Notes: generated by a model from the letters alone, not told the origin. Numbered from the stretch's first letter, positions 7,020 through 16,604 are shown. The stretch is DNA of 64,000 bases from Arthrobacter sp. Soc17.1.1.1 (GCF_036867195.1 NZ_JBAJII010000003.1:61548-125547), one strand, 5' to 3'. Program-made: numbers and translations.

Positions 7020-10000
7020 ATGGCGCGATCGCGCAGGCGCAACCAGATTGATGGACAAGCAGCTCTCGACCTAGACGCATTTCTTTTCGCACCACCAGAG
7101 GAGGTTCTTGATGAACAAGTACGGCAAGTTCGCGCAGGAGACGTGGAAGATGACCGCGCCGTCGCAGTACGCCCTGATCCCGGACCCGGAGGAGTGGTTC
7201 CGGAAGCTGGGGGAGGAAGCGGAGCAGAGGGTCGAGGATCTGACGCGGGAGATAGCGGGCCCGGACTCGACGACCGACTCGTTCTTGGAGAAGTACGGAC
7301 GCTTGACGGCCTCGAGGATGCAGGCCGAGGAAATCGTTCGGGCCGAGATGCTGACTCCGAGCGAGATGGAGACGGAGGGCGACGAGACGGACGAGGAGGA
7401 GACGACCAGCTCGATCTTGCTGGAGCACCGGAAGGAAGTGAAGCGGATCCTGCAGGAGGGGATGGAGGAGGTCAGGGCCGAGGAGCTGGCCTATCAGGAC
7501 GCGAGGGACAACTCTCAGAGCTGACGCCCGCGGTTGAAGCGGACGTCCGCTTCATTCCGGTACGCCAGGAGGACCTTGCACCGTCCGGTGCCCGTGCGCG
7601 TTTCCAGGCCAACGTTGCTGCGCTGCGTGTTCTGCGCGAGCTGCAGGAGCAGGATCGGGCGGCCACCGCGCAGGAGCGTGCCGTGCTGGCACGGTGGGGG
7701 AGCTGGGGTGCCACAGGTGTGGCTGAGGTGTTTGATGAGACCCGGATCGAGTACGAGGCTGACCGCGCCCAGCTGCGCGAGCTGCTGAGTGAGGACGAGT
7801 ACCGGGCCGCGAACCGGACGGTCATCAACGCCCACTACACCGACCCCGCCCTTGCTGCGGAACTCTGGCAGACCCTGAACACTTTGGGCTTCACCGGTGG
7901 CCGCGTGCTCGAACCGGGATCAGGTGCCGGCACCTTCATCGGCCTCGCACCCGAGACGGCGACCATGACCGGTGTGGAGCTGGACCCGATCACCGCGGGC
8001 ATCTCCCAAGCCCTCTACCCGGACGCTGACATCCGCGCCGAGTCCTTCGCTGACACGCGCCTGCCTACCGGTTACTTCGACGCTGCCGTCGGCAACGTCC
8101 CGTTCGCCAAGACCAGGCTGCACGACCCGCGACACAACGCGGGCAACCACTCGATGCACAACCACTTCATCATCAAGTCCCTCGACCTCACCCGACCAGG
8201 TGGCGTCGTCGGCGTCATCTCGTCCGCGTTCACCCTGGACGCGCAGAACCCGGCAGTCCGCCGCGAAATCTACGAGACAGCCGACCTGCTCGGCGCAGTC
8301 CGCCTGCCGACCGGTGCGCACCGTCGCGCCGCCGGCACCGACGCCCTCACCGACGTCCTGATCTTCCGCAAACGACTCCCGGGAGAGGCACCGCTCAGCC
8401 CGCAGTGGCTGGAGTCGCGTGTCCTGTCCGTAGGCGACAACCAAGACGCCGAGGTCGACGCGAGCCAGGACGTGGCCCGGATGAACGCCTACTTCATCGA
8501 GAACCCGCAGCGGGTGCTGGGTGAGCCCGTGGTGGGTAACGGCATGTACGGGTCAGCGACGCTCACCGTGCGCAACGAGGACCTGTCCGCCGTACCGGAG
8601 CAGCTGCACGACCAGCTGCGGGACATCGCCCTCACCGCCGTCGACGCCGACAGGGGAGCCGCAGAGCGTCAGGACGGGCAGGTCATCGAATCTGCCGCCA
8701 TCGTCCCGGCAGGCAGTGACCTGCAGGTCGGCCATATCGCAGCCGTCCCGGACGGCACGTTCACCCAGGTTGGGATCGACGGCACGGTGGTTCCGCTGGT
8801 CGTGCCACGGACGGCGGCCGCCGAGTTGAGGTCACTGCTGAACCTCCGAGATGCTGGACGGTCGGTCCTCGTGCTCGAGGCGACCAATGTGGAGGACACA
8901 CCCCAGCTCGGTGCTGCACGGCAGGATCTTCAAAGCTCCTACCAGGCGTATGTGGCCACCTACGGGCCGATCAACCGGTTCTCGGAACGGCGAACCGGTA
9001 GGACCAATGACGCTGGTGCGGACATCATGGCCAGAGTCACGCCGAAGGCCGTCGCGCTGATGAAGGGCGACCCGTTTGGTGCGCTCGTGAAGGCGTTGGA
9101 GAACTTCGATGAGGGTAGTCAGACGGCTACGCCGTCGGCCCTGCAGCGCGAACGCCAGGTCCAGCCGCGCCAGCCCATCCGCGGTGTCGACACCCCGGCT
9201 GAGGCGCTGGCTGTCACCTTGGACAACACCGGTGAGGTCGACCTCGCAGAGGTTGCTCGGCTGCTCGGCATCGAACGTGATGCCGCACGGCAGGCGCTGG
9301 GCGAGCTGGTCTATGACGTGCCAGGGGAGCCGGGTGCTTTGGAGACGCGGGCGGAGTACCTCAGCGGCAACATCAGGGAGAAGCTTGATCGTGCCGTGGA
9401 AGCTGCAGCCGAGGACGAGCGGTACAACCGCAATGTTCAGGACCTGCGCAGTGCGATGCCGCTTCCTCTGGGTGCGGATGAAATTGAGGCGCGCATCGGC
9501 TCTGTGTGGATCTCGGCCGAGGTGCATCAGGAGTTCCTGCAGCACATCACCCGCGACCCACGGGCCCGTGTGGATCGGATCACCGGCGCGAACTGGGATG
9601 TCCAGGCCAACAGGCACAGCTTCACCGTCCGCAATGACTGGGGAACGGAGAGGATGCCGGCGGGAGAGATTTTCAAGGACCTCCTCGAACAGAAGCGAGT
9701 TCAGGTCACCGACCCTGACCCTGATCCGCAGAGCCAGCGGCGCATCCTGAACCCCACCGAAACCGCTGCAGCGCAGGAGAAGGCTCAGCTGATGCAGGAC
9801 CGTTTCGGGGAGTGGGTGTGGGAAGACGCCGACCGTGCTGTGGCTTTGACGGACGAGTACAACCGACGCTTCAACTCGCTCGTGCTGCGCGACTACACCG
9901 TCGAAGGTGAGCGGTTGACCCTGCCCGGGCTCGTGAAGAACTTCGAGCCTCGGCCGCACCAGCTGGCCGCTGTGGCTCGCATGATTTCCGAGCCATCGGT

Positions 10001-12620
10001 GGGACTCTTTCACGAGGTAGGGGCTGGCAAGACCGCCGAAATGGTGATGGGTTCCATGGAGCTGCGCCGGTTGGGCATGGCCCGTAAGCCCGCGGTGATC
10101 GTGCCGAACCACATGCTCGACCAGTTCGCCCGGGAATGGTTGCAGATTTACCCTCAGGCGCAGATCCTCGCCGCTTCCTCGGCCGACCTCGCCGGCGAGA
10201 AGCGCCGGGAGTTCGTGGCCCGCGCGGCCGCGAACGACTGGGACGCGATCATCATGACCCGCACTGCGTTCGAGCGCATCCAGCTCTCGGACGAGTCGCA
10301 GGTCGCGTACTCCAATAGGGAAATTGAACGGCAACGCGCCGAGCTGAACGCAGCGAAGCAGCGTGCCGACGCAGCAGGCCAAAAAATGCTCTCCGTAAAG
10401 AAGATCGAGAGCCGCCTGCAGGCGCTCGAGGAGCGGACGAAGGCCAAGCTGGACCGGCCAACCGATCCGGGGATCACGTTCGAGCAGACCGGAATTGACT
10501 ACCTGCTCGTGGACGAGCTGCACGACTTCAAGAACCTCGAAACAGCATCGAACATTCAGGATGCCGCTATCGACGGGTCGAACCGTGCCACGGACCTCCA
10601 CTCCAAGGTGGAGTACCTGCGCAGCGTCCACGGGGATCGGGTGATTACCGGTGCGACTGCGACGCCGATCGCCAACAGTGTCACGGAGATGTATGTGATG
10701 CAGCGCTACCTGCGTCCTGACCTGTTGGAGCAGGCTGGCATCAATGACTTCGACACGTGGGCTGCGACCTTCGGTCAGGTTGTCACCGAGATGGAGATGA
10801 CCGTTGCCGGCGGCGACAGCTTCAAGATGAAGGAACGGTTCTCGAAGTTCCAGAACGTGCCCGAGCTGCTGAAGATGTTCCACACTTTCGCGGACGTGAA
10901 GACCGCTGAGGACCTGCAGCTGCCGGTACCCGACATCGAGCAGCGCGACGACGAACGACGGCTGCCACGCATGGTGGCCGTCGAACCGACCATCGAGCTC
11001 GAGGCGTACATCGCAGATATTGCTGACCGCGCCGAAAAGATCCAGGCACGTCTGGTCGATCCGACCGAGGACAATATGCTGAAGATTTCTACGGACGGCC
11101 GGAAGGCTGCCCTAGACATGCGCCTGGTCGACCCCGACCTCGACGTGCTGATCGGGGAGACGAAGATCAGTGCGACAGCGGACCTCCTAGCGAAGGTCTA
11201 CGAGGAGAACAAGGACCGCATTTACGACGACCCGGCGACGAAGGAACCACACCCCACACCGGGCGCTTTGCAGATCGTGTTCTGCGACCTCGGCACACCG
11301 TCGGTCAACTGGAACGTGTACGGGCAGCTGCGTGAGGACCTGGTGCAGCGTGGGGTTCCAGCAGAGAAGATCCGGTTCATGCACGAAGCCAAGAACGACG
11401 CCGAGAAGGGCCGGCTGTTTGCGGCTTGCCGGACAGGGGACGTCGCGGTGCTGGTCGGCTCGACCCAGAAGATGGGCGTAGGCACGAACATCCAAGACCG
11501 TGCCGTTCACCTGGTCGACCTCGACGCGCCGTGGCGGCCGGCCGATGTCGCGCAACGCCATGGCCGCATCATCCGGCAGGGGAACCAGAACCCCGAGGTG
11601 GCCATCTCACAGGTGGTCACCAAGGGATCGTTCGACACCTTCATGTGGCAGACGTTGGAGCGCAAGAGCAAGTTCATCGACCAGATCATGCGCGGCCGCC
11701 TCGACGTCCGCGAGATCGAAGACGTGGGAGACAGCACCCTGTCCTTCGCGGAGGTCAAAGCCATCTCCAGCGGTAACCCGCTCATCCTGGAGAAGTCCAA
11801 AGCTGATCAGGAACTGACCCGCCTGCGGCGCCTCGAACGTGCTTGGCACCGCAACCAGGCGGCACTCACCCGCCGTAAGGACAGCTCACTCGTCCGAGGT
11901 CGCGCATTGGTCGCCGAACTGCCCGCGCTGAAGGAAGCCGCCGCACGCACAACCCACGATTTTGGCGGCGACGCGTTCCGTATGACCATCAACGGTAGGA
12001 CCGTCGACAAGCGCACTGACGCAGTGGAAGCGCTACGCACGTGGGCGGACAGGAACGCCGCAGGACGACCCCCTATCCAGGGGTCGAAGGACCTTGGTGT
12101 GATGGCATCCATTGGTGGTCACGACATCAGGTTCGTGCAGGGCCAGGCGAACATGGTGGAGATGGGCGCATCCCGCGTCGAGTTGCAGATCGAGGGCGCG
12201 CCTGGCGTCGCGGTGGAGCTCAAACGAAACGATGCTCTGTTCCCGACTGTCGGGGTCGTTCAGCGCCTCGAGAATCAGATCACGCGCCTGCCTGACGAGG
12301 TGGTCAAGCGCGAGCGGCAGCTGGAGGAAGCACGGCAGGAGTACCGCGACGCGGCAAACGCACTGAAGCAGCCATTCAAGCACACGGAGGCACTTGAGAA
12401 GGCCAAGTGGGAAGTCGAGAGGATCAGTCGTGAGATGCGTGGAGAAGACGCCGCGCAGATAACGCTCACCCCTGAACTGGAGGATCTAAAGCGCCACATG
12501 CGGATGGCCTTCCCAAACTCTCCGAAGCCCGGACAAGCAGCTGACAGAACGGGAGCGCAGCCCCGGCCGAGCCATCTGCCGGGCCGGAACATTGAGCAGT
12601 CGGGTGGATTTGAACGCTAG
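7020..12620 (+). CDS. Conjugative-element DNA methyltransferase-helicase (DarB-like)
   Basis: 1866 aa if read from ATG 7020 (AGGGGGA upstream). An N6-adenine methyltransferase domain has motif I VLEPGSGAGTF near residue 296 and a GNVPF motif IV near 357. An SF2/SNF2 helicase has Walker A EVGAGKTAEM near 1000, DELH near 1164, ITGATATP near 1208 and HGRIIRQGNQNPEV near 1512. A coiled C-terminus follows. Similar large proteins occur on phage P1 (DarB) and on conjugative elements, where they protect or process incoming DNA. Residues from about 35 to 167 overlap the gene at 7111-7524 in another frame and read as shadow sequence, so the true translated N-terminus is uncertain. Confidence 0.85.
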   Translation: MARSRRRNQIDGQAALDLDAFLFAPPEEVLDEQVRQVRAGDVEDDRAVAVRPDPGPGGVVPEAGGGSGAEGRGSDAGDSGPGLDDRLVLGEVRTLDGLEDAGRGNRSGRDADSERDGDGGRRDGRGGDDQLDLAGAPEGSEADPAGGDGGGQGRGAGLSGREGQLSELTPAVEADVRFIPVRQEDLAPSGARARFQANVAALRVLRELQEQDRAATAQERAVLARWGSWGATGVAEVFDETRIEYEADRAQLRELLSEDEYRAANRTVINAHYTDPALAAELWQTLNTLGFTGGRVLEPGSGAGTFIGLAPETATMTGVELDPITAGISQALYPDADIRAESFADTRLPTGYFDAAVGNVPFAKTRLHDPRHNAGNHSMHNHFIIKSLDLTRPGGVVGVISSAFTLDAQNPAVRREIYETADLLGAVRLPTGAHRRAAGTDALTDVLIFRKRLPGEAPLSPQWLESRVLSVGDNQDAEVDASQDVARMNAYFIENPQRVLGEPVVGNGMYGSATLTVRNEDLSAVPEQLHDQLRDIALTAVDADRGAAERQDGQVIESAAIVPAGSDLQVGHIAAVPDGTFTQVGIDGTVVPLVVPRTAAAELRSLLNLRDAGRSVLVLEATNVEDTPQLGAARQDLQSSYQAYVATYGPINRFSERRTGRTNDAGADIMARVTPKAVALMKGDPFGALVKALENFDEGSQTATPSALQRERQVQPRQPIRGVDTPAEALAVTLDNTGEVDLAEVARLLGIERDAARQALGELVYDVPGEPGALETRAEYLSGNIREKLDRAVEAAAEDERYNRNVQDLRSAMPLPLGADEIEARIGSVWISAEVHQEFLQHITRDPRARVDRITGANWDVQANRHSFTVRNDWGTERMPAGEIFKDLLEQKRVQVTDPDPDPQSQRRILNPTETAAAQEKAQLMQDRFGEWVWEDADRAVALTDEYNRRFNSLVLRDYTVEGERLTLPGLVKNFEPRPHQLAAVARMISEPSVGLFHEVGAGKTAEMVMGSMELRRLGMARKPAVIVPNHMLDQFAREWLQIYPQAQILAASSADLAGEKRREFVARAAANDWDAIIMTRTAFERIQLSDESQVAYSNREIERQRAELNAAKQRADAAGQKMLSVKKIESRLQALEERTKAKLDRPTDPGITFEQTGIDYLLVDELHDFKNLETASNIQDAAIDGSNRATDLHSKVEYLRSVHGDRVITGATATPIANSVTEMYVMQRYLRPDLLEQAGINDFDTWAATFGQVVTEMEMTVAGGDSFKMKERFSKFQNVPELLKMFHTFADVKTAEDLQLPVPDIEQRDDERRLPRMVAVEPTIELEAYIADIADRAEKIQARLVDPTEDNMLKISTDGRKAALDMRLVDPDLDVLIGETKISATADLLAKVYEENKDRIYDDPATKEPHPTPGALQIVFCDLGTPSVNWNVYGQLREDLVQRGVPAEKIRFMHEAKNDAEKGRLFAACRTGDVAVLVGSTQKMGVGTNIQDRAVHLVDLDAPWRPADVAQRHGRIIRQGNQNPEVAISQVVTKGSFDTFMWQTLERKSKFIDQIMRGRLDVREIEDVGDSTLSFAEVKAISSGNPLILEKSKADQELTRLRRLERAWHRNQAALTRRKDSSLVRGRALVAELPALKEAAARTTHDFGGDAFRMTINGRTVDKRTDAVEALRTWADRNAAGRPPIQGSKDLGVMASIGGHDIRFVQGQANMVEMGASRVELQIEGAPGVAVELKRNDALFPTVGVVQRLENQITRLPDEVVKRERQLEEARQEYRDAANALKQPFKHTEALEKAKWEVERISREMRGEDAAQITLTPELEDLKRHMRMAFPNSPKPGQAADRTGAQPRPSHLPGRNIEQSGGFER
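7111..7524 (+). CDS. TnpV-like small acidic protein inside the helicase ORF
   Basis: 137 aa from ATG 7111, with AGGAGG 6 bp upstream, one of the best ribosome sites in the window. The product (MNKYGKFAQETWKMTAPSQY, IPDPEEWF, ASRMQAEEIVRAEM) resembles the small TnpV-type proteins found on actinobacterial and clostridial mobile elements, from memory. Its codons end almost wholly in G or C. In the helicase frame the same DNA gives many A-ending codons and an Asp/Gly/Arg-rich product, so this is the better coding frame. It is embedded in the helicase frame and ends TGA at 7524. Confidence 0.75.
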   Translation: MNKYGKFAQETWKMTAPSQYALIPDPEEWFRKLGEEAEQRVEDLTREIAGPDSTTDSFLEKYGRLTASRMQAEEIVRAEMLTPSEMETEGDETDEEETTSSILLEHRKEVKRILQEGMEEVRAEELAYQDARDNSQS

Positions 12621-12635
12621 GGTTCACACATAGAA

Positions 12636-12670
12636 AGAGGGCGGTTCCTACCGGGTAGGGACCGCCCTCT
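12636..12670. terminator. Bidirectional terminator hairpin
   Basis: A 14-15 bp stem with one mismatch (GAGGGCGG...CCGCCCTC, loop CCGGG) lies between the convergent helicase gene (ends 12620) and the leftward gene ending at 12683. On the minus strand the stem is followed by TTTCTAT. Confidence 0.8.
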
Positions 12671-12682
12671 CGTCGTCTACGG

Positions 12683-12991
12683 TCAGCTGTTCGCCGCAGT
12701 GCTGGGGGCCGGCGAGGCTGCTTCCTCAGAGTTGGCAGAGCGTCGTGAGCGACGCTTAGCAACACCGCCGGCCTCCAGGCCGAGCTTCTTCAGTTCGTCC
12801 TCACTCCATCCGTCCTTCGTTGCTCGGACGTATGCCTTCTTATCTTCACGTTCGGCGTCGGCGAGCTGCTCGCGCAGCTCGTCTACGCGCTTCCGGGCGA
12901 TCACCAGATCGGTGACAGATTCGATACGGGAGTCGAGGAGTTTACGTGCCTGGTCTTTGGTGGTTTCGAGGTCGATGGTAGCCATGCTCAT
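12683..12991 (-). CDS. Small coiled-coil plasmid protein
   Basis: 102 aa, charged and helical. Residues 5-60 give a coiled-coil pattern (ARKLLDSRIESVTDLVIARK, ELREQLADAEREDKKAYV), followed by a WSEDELKKLGL motif and a basic cluster KRRSRR near residue 80. A helix with a basic patch suggests a nucleic-acid or relaxosome-associated role, but I recognise no family. ATG at 12991 (MSMATID; Met3 also possible). It converges on the helicase gene across a shared terminator. Confidence 0.7.
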   Translation of the reverse strand: MSMATIDLETTKDQARKLLDSRIESVTDLVIARKRVDELREQLADAEREDKKAYVRATKDGWSEDELKKLGLEAGGVAKRRSRRSANSEEAASPAPSTAANS

Positions 12992-13045
12992 CAGCCTAAC
13001 CTTTGCCTATTGGGGTGCACAGACAGCCGCCACGGGGTGCAGTTT

Positions 13046-13267
13046 CTACCGGCCCGCTGGGTAGTCGTGGAGGTACCCGTTAGCGGGATCGTTGAACCAG
13101 TCCTCAATGTCGCCGGAGTCATACCGGACGGTGTTCCGTCCGAGTATGAAGTAGGGCGGTCCGAGGTTGGCCCGGCGCCATTGAGCTAGCTCTTGGCTTG
13201 TCACTCCGTACAACTCAGCCACGTCCTTCGGTGTCATCATCGTGCCCACCATGAGTCCCTCTTTCAT
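13046..13267 (-). CDS. Small HTH (excisionase/MerR-like) DNA-binding protein
   Basis: 73 aa. The segment TPKDVAELYGVTSQELAQWR with following GPPYFILGRNTVRYDSGDIEDWF is the winged helix of excisionase-type (HTH_17) proteins: helix-turn-helix, then the R-Y-wing and a terminal helix ending in W. Such proteins regulate plasmid or prophage genes or bend DNA at recombination sites. The upstream Met codons leave the start open: 13267, or 13252 or later. It diverges from mobC-like and relaxase genes, whose promoter it may control. Confidence 0.78.
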   Translation of the reverse strand: MKEGLMVGTMMTPKDVAELYGVTSQELAQWRRANLGPPYFILGRNTVRYDSGDIEDWFNDPANGYLHDYPAGR

Positions 13268-13669
13268 CTTTGCCCCATTCCTTTCGGCAATGCCGTCATC
13301 ACTTGGACGCGAAGTGAATTGGCAAGGTGGAGAGGTCGGACCGTGGAATACCGGAGCGAAGCGAGGATATGCCGCGAAAGCCGTCCTCGGAGCCTTGCCA
13401 AGAGAAGGGCGGACAGTACATTCACAAGCCGAAACGGAACGGCGCAGCCGTGAGGGTCAATCCAGACGCGAAGCGTCTCCCGAAAGATGGAACACCCCAC
13501 GCGGCACACCCCGCCAGGAAGAGAGTTCCCAATTACCTACGGAGCAAGCTATGCGTTTATGTGCCATAAATATCGATTCCGCTGGCGCCTGAGGCTGAGC
13601 GGTGACACACTTGGGGTGTGGGGCCTCCGTTCGAGGGGCGCTGCGCTGGGCCTGAAGGGAGGACGAGCG
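13268..13669. other. Intergenic region, candidate oriT
   Basis: These 400 bp separate the small HTH gene from the mobC-like gene, the usual site of a transfer origin. A 9-bp inverted repeat TTGGCAAGG/CCTTGCCAA lies at 13319-13327 and 13393-13401. A palindrome TTTATG-TGC-CATAAA lies near 13556-13570. No convincing gene is present. The nic site itself cannot be recognised by eye. Confidence 0.4.
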
Positions 13670-14092
13670 ATGAGCGAAAGTCAGGAGCAGGAATCCGCTG
13701 CGCGTCCTCCTAGTGCCGGCAAGCGGCACGTGTGGTCCTCGCGGCGCAAGCGCATTGAGGGTAAGACCGTGTACGTGCGGGTCTCGATGTCCGAGATGGA
13801 GCGTGCTCAGCTGCTGCAGCTGGAAGCTCAGACTGGTTTGTCGCCGTCGGCGATCCTCGTCGACGCAGCTCTCGGTTCGGGGGACCCGGCGGTGCTGACG
13901 GTGAAGAAGCAGGAGGTTGTGACCTTGCTGGCGATCCGTCGTCTCATCGCGACGGCGGCCAATAACATGAACCAGATCGCGCGCCACGCGAACGCGACCG
14001 GTGAGGTCAAGGACTACGCCGCTGCAGCGATGCAGGAGACCCGTCAGCTGATGCGGCAGATCGAATCGAAGATGTACGAGCTGAAGCCGTGA
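13670..14092 (+). CDS. MobC-like relaxosome accessory protein
   Basis: 140 aa. ATG 13670 follows GGGAGGA. The N-terminal 30 residues are polar. A ribbon-helix-helix-like segment follows (VYVRVSMSEMERAQLLQLEA, LSPSAILVDAAL), then the MobC signature region (AIRRLIATAANNMNQIARHANATGEV). MobC proteins bind at oriT and help the relaxase melt DNA. The stop overlaps the GTG start of the relaxase (CCGTGA), so the two are translationally coupled. Confidence 0.88.
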   Translation: MSESQEQESAARPPSAGKRHVWSSRRKRIEGKTVYVRVSMSEMERAQLLQLEAQTGLSPSAILVDAALGSGDPAVLTVKKQEVVTLLAIRRLIATAANNMNQIARHANATGEVKDYAAAAMQETRQLMRQIESKMYELKP

Positions 14093-15675
14093 TTCCGAAC
14101 ATCACGAAGGGCTCCCGGACCGTCGGCCTGATGAAGTATCTGGTCGGTCCAGGAAAGAGCAACGAGCACACCGACCCGCACCTTGTAGCCGGTAGCCCGA
14201 CGATCATGGCGTGGTTCGGAGACGCGCAGCTCAACGATCAGTCGGCGGTTCTCGCGGCACAGGAAATTGACCTCAACAAGCGGATCAATGACGTCGAGAT
14301 GGACCAGCACGTCTGGCACTGCTCTCTGTCACTACGTGCCGATGAACGGCCTGTCAGCGACCGTGAGTGGGCGGACATGGCGGAGAAGTTCATGGACGAC
14401 ATGGGCTTCACCGAGACGAGCGGGAAGGCCGCGTGCCAGTGGGTCGCCGTACAGCACGGCACGAGCACCGCCGGCAACGACCACATCCACATCGTCGCCT
14501 CCCGCGTCCGTGAGGACGGCACGAAGTGGAGCGACTGGTCAGACTTCCCGAAGGCGCAGACCGCCGCCCGGAACCTCGAGAAGCAGTTTGGACTCATCGA
14601 GCTGGGACAGCACTCCGAGCGCGGACTGAAGCCAGCCGAACAGCTGGCAGACCGACAGGTGGGAGGAGCTAAGGAACCAGCCCGACACCGCCTCGAGCGG
14701 ACTGTTCGCTCCAGCGCCATCGCTTCCCTCTCCGAAGCTGAGTTCGTGCGCCGGCTTCGCTGCCAGGAGCTACTCGTCAGCGCCCGCTTCGCTGACGGCG
14801 GCCGCTCTGTCGTCACCGGCTACTCCGTCGCGGAGCGACCAACCAAGGGCATGGACCCCGTGTGGTTCGGCGGCGGGAAGCTCGCAAAGGACCTGACCCT
14901 GCCGGCGCTGCGCACCGCGTGGACCGACACCCCGGAAGCGTCCCAGGAAGCGGCCGAAGAATGGTGGGCAGCCAAGCGCCACCAAAGGGTCGTGCATAAC
15001 CAAGCACCCGACATGAGACGCGGCATCCGTGCATCCATGGTCGGCGGGGTAGCTGTCGATGAGGTGGCGGCCAGAAAGCTTGCACTGGACATGGCAAAGG
15101 CACGCAGAGTTATGTCCCAGGTCGACCCGAGTGATCACCAGACATGGGCGCACGTTGCCCGTGAAGCCGCTGGTGTATTCGGTGCTTGGTCGAAGGCCAC
15201 TGAGGCTGAGCCCGGGCCGCTGGCCCACGCCTCGCGTGTGCTGGCCCGTTCGGCACATCGGTCAGGGGTGACCATCAGCGAACCCGTGAAGCCAGCACTG
15301 CGGATGTCCGGCACCACAGCGTTCCTCCTCGCGGCCGCCACCGCCCCGTCACCGGTCGCGCAGACGCTCATCATGCAGCAGATGCTCCGCACCATCCGGC
15401 TCCTGCACGACATGCAGGCCAGCAATCAGGAGCTGCGCGAAGCAAATCTCCTGACCGAGACGGTGCGTGAGCACCTGAGCATCGTCGGAGCACCGCTGCC
15501 CGACGTCCCCGAACCGCGACTGCCAGCAGCATTGACCACTCAGGAGCACACCGCCGGTGTGGAACGGAAGGCGGTGCCGTCCTTGACAGAGGCCAAGCGC
15601 CCGCTGCGAGGACAGCGACCTGCGGAGAACTTCGAGACAGAGCTGCACGTGCCGGATCAAGGGATAGGGAGATAG
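14089..15675 (+). CDS. Relaxase / mobilization nuclease
   Basis: 528 aa, GTG start inside the end of mobC. The N-terminal relaxase domain (about 1-190) carries the metal-binding three-histidine motif at His123, His132 and His134 (HGTSTAGNDHIHIV). Likely catalytic tyrosines lie upstream, including Tyr18 in LMKYLVGPG. The remainder is helical and charged and probably contacts other transfer proteins. It nicks one strand at oriT and pilots it to the recipient. No coupling protein or type IV secretion gene is visible, so the element looks mobilizable, not self-transmissible, within this window. Confidence 0.9.
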   Translation: MIPNITKGSRTVGLMKYLVGPGKSNEHTDPHLVAGSPTIMAWFGDAQLNDQSAVLAAQEIDLNKRINDVEMDQHVWHCSLSLRADERPVSDREWADMAEKFMDDMGFTETSGKAACQWVAVQHGTSTAGNDHIHIVASRVREDGTKWSDWSDFPKAQTAARNLEKQFGLIELGQHSERGLKPAEQLADRQVGGAKEPARHRLERTVRSSAIASLSEAEFVRRLRCQELLVSARFADGGRSVVTGYSVAERPTKGMDPVWFGGGKLAKDLTLPALRTAWTDTPEASQEAAEEWWAAKRHQRVVHNQAPDMRRGIRASMVGGVAVDEVAARKLALDMAKARRVMSQVDPSDHQTWAHVAREAAGVFGAWSKATEAEPGPLAHASRVLARSAHRSGVTISEPVKPALRMSGTTAFLLAAATAPSPVAQTLIMQQMLRTIRLLHDMQASNQELREANLLTETVREHLSIVGAPLPDVPEPRLPAALTTQEHTAGVERKAVPSLTEAKRPLRGQRPAENFETELHVPDQGIGR

Positions 15676-15678
15676 CGC

Positions 15679-16458
15679 ATGAACCATGACACACCCGATG
15701 GGGCAGAGGGGCTGTTCCGACCGCAGTTGCAGTCAGCCCTTGCCGTCGCAGGCAGGCTCGGCGAAATACTCGCCCGTCAGCGCGCAGAGCGGAACGAGCA
15801 GATGCTGCGCGCCCAGGACGCCGAGCGTCGACAGCTCCAGGAGCGGTTCGAAGCCGAACGAGCCGTCATGCGGACCCAGCTCGGAGCTGTCCACCAGCCG
15901 CAGTTCTGGGAAGCGGCCAGACCTGAGGACATCGCCTCCCAGCACGCCCTCGCACAGCAGTGGGAGCCGTTCGATGACATGGCCCGCCTTTCCCGCGAAC
16001 ACATACACGACGAGATCCGCACACGGTACAACCTGACTCCTGAGGAGTACCTCGAGGAGCACCGACAAGTACCACTACAGGTGGCAGCGGACGCTATCTC
16101 CGACGGTCCCGGAGCAGGCAATGATCAGGACGCCCAGCGTGACCACGCAAAGGCCCAACGACAGTCAGCGGTCGTCGCGGCCGGGGACCTGCAGAATGAC
16201 CTCGACACGCAGCAAGCAGTAGCTAGAGCCGAGGAACTGTGGGACTCAGTGGACCGCAGGGAGAAACTCGCAGAGTTCCTCACCGAACGAGTTGGAACCA
16301 CAGACATCGGACGCGAAGGAGTAGTCGCCGTTCTCGCAGCCGACCTCAGCAATGGGACACCACCATCGGCTGCGGTGAAGGCTGGCAGGCGCCCGGTTCG
16401 CCCCCATGATGTGCCTGAATCAGATCTTGAGAAGGAAAAAGGCTTTGGGGTGGGCTAG
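15679..16458 (+). CDS. Plasmid accessory protein, coiled-coil, unknown function
   Basis: 259 aa, soluble and strongly helical. A coiled-coil at about residues 30-70 (ARQRAERNEQMLRAQDAERR) is followed by EYLEEHRQ and a second helical region at about 180-215 (AVARAEELWDSVDRREKLAEF). It begins 4 bp after the relaxase stop, so it is co-transcribed with mobC and the relaxase and probably serves mobilization. I recognise no enzymatic motif. Confidence 0.75.
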   Translation: MNHDTPDGAEGLFRPQLQSALAVAGRLGEILARQRAERNEQMLRAQDAERRQLQERFEAERAVMRTQLGAVHQPQFWEAARPEDIASQHALAQQWEPFDDMARLSREHIHDEIRTRYNLTPEEYLEEHRQVPLQVAADAISDGPGAGNDQDAQRDHAKAQRQSAVVAAGDLQNDLDTQQAVARAEELWDSVDRREKLAEFLTERVGTTDIGREGVVAVLAADLSNGTPPSAAVKAGRRPVRPHDVPESDLEKEKGFGVG

Positions 16459-16498
16459 GCCCGAGACGGTGAACGCCGGATGGAGGGAAGCAAAAAGG

Positions 16499-16535
16499 GG
16501 GAGTGACTTTGGGATTGTGCGTGGAGGTCACTCCC
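16499..16535 (-). terminator. Terminator of the leftward csoR gene
   Basis: GGGAGTGAC (16499-16507) pairs exactly with 16527-16535. On the minus strand the hairpin is followed by CCCTTTTTG, a Rho-independent tail. It lies in the convergent gap between the 259-aa gene and csoR. Confidence 0.75.
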
Positions 16536-16604
16536 GCAGCCAGGTTGAGGGTGCCGACAAGTGACCCTCGGGTAGCAGGGGAACGTTGTGAAGAGGGCCA
16601 GCTG

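Noticed and set aside
8832..10883. 683-codon frame antisense to the helicase
   Set aside because: Codon use and composition are those of a reverse-strand shadow; the helicase motifs on the plus strand are unambiguous.
13556..13570. TTTATG-TGC-CATAAA as a second Xer/dif site
   Set aside because: The arms point the wrong way and the spacer is 3 nt; it does not match the 11-6-11 dif layout seen at 39726.
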